A stretch of 6,453 bases of DNA, from NCBI GenBank assembly GCA_934678955.1, contig CAKUSI010000218.1, positions 1 through 6,453 on the forward strand. Direction: 5' to 3'. Below are positions 4,943-6,453 of the stretch, in pieces. Positions within the stretch are counted from its first letter, which is position 1. Every line of letters begins with the position of its first letter. The stretch is from an uncultured Austwickia sp. (GTDB lineage: Bacteria; Actinomycetota; Actinomycetes; Actinomycetales; Dermatophilaceae). Both the position numbers and the translations under genes were made by a program. The notes beneath the pieces are model-generated. The model was not told the DNA's origin. It saw only the letters and a program-made list of their open reading frames with translations, and did no database searches.

Positions 4943-5985
4943 CGCGTGCTCACTTCCGGGTGGGTGGGGCTGGTGGTGAGAATGGATGGCGACGCGGGGG
5001 ACCGGAGGTCGTGCACCTCGTCGGTCAGCCCGACCACGATCTCCCGGTCGCCGACGTACGCCTCGCGGCTGTGCGCCGTGCGGATGTTGTCGACGATCAT
5101 CAGGTCGCCGGGACGCCACGGCTCGCGCAGGGTGTGCGCCTCGTACGTCGCGTTGAGCAGTTCCACGATCTCCGGCCCGATGGGTTCCCCGTCGCCGAAG
5201 CAGGTCGTGAAGGGCAGGCCGTCCGGCCCGTAGCAGTCGAGCAGGAACTCGCGGGCCTCGGGGTCCAGGGTCCACTCGCTGAGGAAGGCCACCTGGTTGA
5301 ACCAGCAGGCCCGGCCCGTCACGGGGTGGGCGACGACCGCGCTCCGGCGCTGGCGCGTGACGAGCCCCCCGTCGTCGTCCCAGCGGGCGTCGATGGCGTG
5401 GGCGCGGCAATAGGCGTCCACCTCTAACGGGTCTTCGGTGCCGAACGCGTCGGCGATGCTCGCCCCGACGTCCTCCCCGAAGCGGCGGACGAGCATCCAC
5501 CCCAACCGTTCGAAACGGGTCACGAGCTGCGCGGGCAGGGCCGCCAGGACGGCGGCGCCGTCGGCGAGTCCGGTGACCCCTCCGCTGGCGGGAGCCCGCA
5601 GGCAGGCGAACAGGAGCGTGCCGGGCGGCGTATCCGAGTAGCTCAGCTCGTGGTGCATGCACATGGGTTGCCCCGGCGGCCAGGCCGACGACGAGTAGAG
5701 GCCGCCGCCGTACGGGACGCGCGGGGCGAACGCCTCCCGCTCCCGCAGCAGCCCGCTCCCCAGGACGCCGAAGACCTCGGCGATCTCGTCGGGGTCGGAC
5801 AAGCCCAGCCCGCGCACCAGCACCGCGCCGTACGTCTGCACGGTGGATCGCAGCGCGTCGTGGTGTGCGTCGACCCATCGGGTGGGGGAGCCCGAGAGGG
5901 ATCTGCGGGCGTCGACGGTGAGCAACGGCGGTCGGTCGGTGGACAGGGCGAGCGCCGGGGGCGCCGACCGGATGGCGAAGGCCAT
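4939..5985 (-). CDS. TauD/SyrP-type Fe(II)/2-oxoglutarate-dependent dioxygenase
   Basis: The 348-residue product has the TauD/TfdA double-stranded beta-helix oxygenase pattern, closest in feel to the SyrP-like branch found in NRPS clusters. The N-terminal YGAVLVRGLGL is at 52-62. The first metal-binding motif is HHELSY at 111-116, with His111-x-Glu113. A WFNQVAF segment follows at 228-234. The C-terminal part, from PGDLMIVDN to AHSREAYVGDREI, gives the distal His305 and Arg314, the likely 2-oxoglutarate carboxylate anchor. Such enzymes use Fe(II), O2 and 2-oxoglutarate to hydroxylate or epoxidise, often with the substrate tethered to a carrier domain, as for SyrP and DdaC. ATG 5985 is chosen because AAGGAGAT lies 7 bases before it; an upstream in-frame extension has no such site. 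The gene starts 52 bases after the NRPS stop, so the A-PCP protein is the obvious partner. The substrate is not determined by sequence. Confidence 0.88.
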   Translation of the reverse strand: MAFAIRSAPPALALSTDRPPLLTVDARRSLSGSPTRWVDAHHDALRSTVQTYGAVLVRGLGLSDPDEIAEVFGVLGSGLLREREAFAPRVPYGGGLYSSSAWPPGQPMCMHHELSYSDTPPGTLLFACLRAPASGGVTGLADGAAVLAALPAQLVTRFERLGWMLVRRFGEDVGASIADAFGTEDPLEVDAYCRAHAIDARWDDDGGLVTRQRRSAVVAHPVTGRACWFNQVAFLSEWTLDPEAREFLLDCYGPDGLPFTTCFGDGEPIGPEIVELLNATYEAHTLREPWRPGDLMIVDNIRTAHSREAYVGDREIVVGLTDEVHDLRSPASPSILTTSPTHPEVSTR

Positions 5986-5990
5986 GTCGG

Positions 5991-5998
5991 ATCTCCTT
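5991..5998 (-). promoter_or_regulatory. Shine-Dalgarno site of the dioxygenase gene
   Basis: On the minus strand AAGGAGAT precedes ATG 5985, with 7 bases between AAGGAG and the start codon. It is a near-perfect anti-16S match and settles the start against the longer in-frame opening at 6036. Confidence 0.75.
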
Positions 5999-6037
5999 GG
6001 ATGTCGTGGAGTATCTGCGTACGGGCGCCGCGGCACC

Positions 6038-6453
6038 TCAGGCGGCCGGGCTGGACGCGGCGTCGAGCAGGCGGGCGAGGTCCGCCAGCACCGGGTGGTC
6101 CCGCAGCTCGCGGAGGGTGACCTTGCGGTCGAGCGCGATCGCGAGCTTGACGGCAGCCAGCGAGTTTCCGCCGCTGTCGAAGAAGTGGTCCCGGGCGCTC
6201 ACCGTCCCGACGGGGACGCCGAGCACGCTCGCCCAGGCCGCGGCGATCCGCTGCTCCGCCGGGGAGAGAGCGGTCTGCGCCTCCGGAGTTCGGTGCCTCT
6301 CGGGCGAGCCGTCGAGGCCAACCGCGAGCGCCAGGAGGGCGGCCCGGTCGGTCTTGCCGTTGGCGGTCAGCGGCAGTCGCGGCCGGTGGTGCAGGTCGTG
6401 CGGCACCATGTAGGACGGCAGTCTCTCCCGGAGGAACGCGCGGAGGGTCTCGG
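6038..6453 (-). CDS. Non-ribosomal peptide synthetase, 3' end: adenylation-domain tail and carrier domain (partial)
   Basis: Only the last 138 codons are in the window; the frame runs open to position 6453 with no start. The visible sequence begins with the end of an adenylation domain: LRERLPSYMVP, then the A10 motif PLTANGKTDRAAL, whose catalytic Lys codon is at 6353-6355. A Gly/Pro-rich linker leads to a complete peptidyl carrier domain with AAAWASVLG and the core DHFFDSGGNSLAAVKL. Its Ser (codon 6161-6163) is the site for 4'-phosphopantetheine. The protein stops about 40 residues later (TGA at 6038-6040). No thioesterase, condensation or epimerisation domain follows, so this is either a free-standing A-PCP unit or a module ending in PCP that passes its product to another protein. 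Substrate specificity lies upstream and cannot be read here. The dioxygenase and sbnB-like genes follow on the same strand. The methionine at 6409 is internal to the domain, not a start. Confidence 0.92.
   Translation of the reverse strand, partial: ETLRAFLRERLPSYMVPHDLHHRPRLPLTANGKTDRAALLALAVGLDGSPERHRTPEAQTALSPAEQRIAAAWASVLGVPVGTVSARDHFFDSGGNSLAAVKLAIALDRKVTLRELRDHPVLADLARLLDAASSPAA

Noticed and set aside
4943..5878. N-terminal extension of the SbnB-like protein
   Set aside because: The extension overlaps the dioxygenase gene in another frame and has no homology-like sequence. The ATGA overlap start at 4942 gives the usual family length.
1..6453. Mobile elements, CRISPR arrays, tRNA or rRNA genes
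   Set aside because: No transposase motifs, terminal repeats, regularly spaced repeats or tRNA-like cloverleaf sequences were seen on either strand.

Overview
The window comes from a high-GC Gram-positive bacterium, almost certainly an actinomycete. Codon third positions are overwhelmingly G or C, GTG starts are common, and the gene families seen (a PH-domain protein with a C-terminal SHOCT motif, an actinobacterial-type DUF402 protein, a GH76 protein) fit that group. The genus cannot be fixed from this stretch.

The left part looks like ordinary chromosomal background. Positions 1-422 hold no convincing gene but several inverted repeats, the last of which abuts the ribosome binding site of a 58-codon basic protein (423-599, +). 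A GH76 alpha-mannanase-family gene follows on the minus strand (650-1804). A 143-bp divergent spacer separates it from a plus-strand gene for a PH-like/SHOCT protein (about 1948-2796). A DUF402 phosphatase-like gene (2881-3489, +) comes next, with a small, apparently leaderless minus-strand gene (3479-3667) meeting it tail to tail.

The right part, from about 3806 to the window edge, is the end of a minus-strand operon for specialised metabolism. In transcription order it reads: the 3' end of a non-ribosomal peptide synthetase gene (end of an adenylation domain plus a carrier domain, cut by the window edge), a TauD/SyrP-type Fe(II)/2-oxoglutarate dioxygenase, and an SbnB-type dehydrogenase that makes L-2,3-diaminopropionate. 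The last two genes overlap by ATGA, and a GC-rich hairpin 36 nt after the last stop probably ends the transcript. This hairpin is the likely border of the cluster.

The combination of an A-PCP unit, an Fe(II)/2-oxoglutarate oxygenase and a diaminopropionate enzyme is the core logic of dapdiamide-type biosynthesis (DdaD, DdaC, DdaB). It is equally compatible with beta-hydroxylation of a carrier-bound amino acid in a diaminopropionate-containing peptide or siderophore. The partner enzyme SbnA, which would supply the SbnB substrate, is not in the window and would be expected upstream, beyond position 6453.
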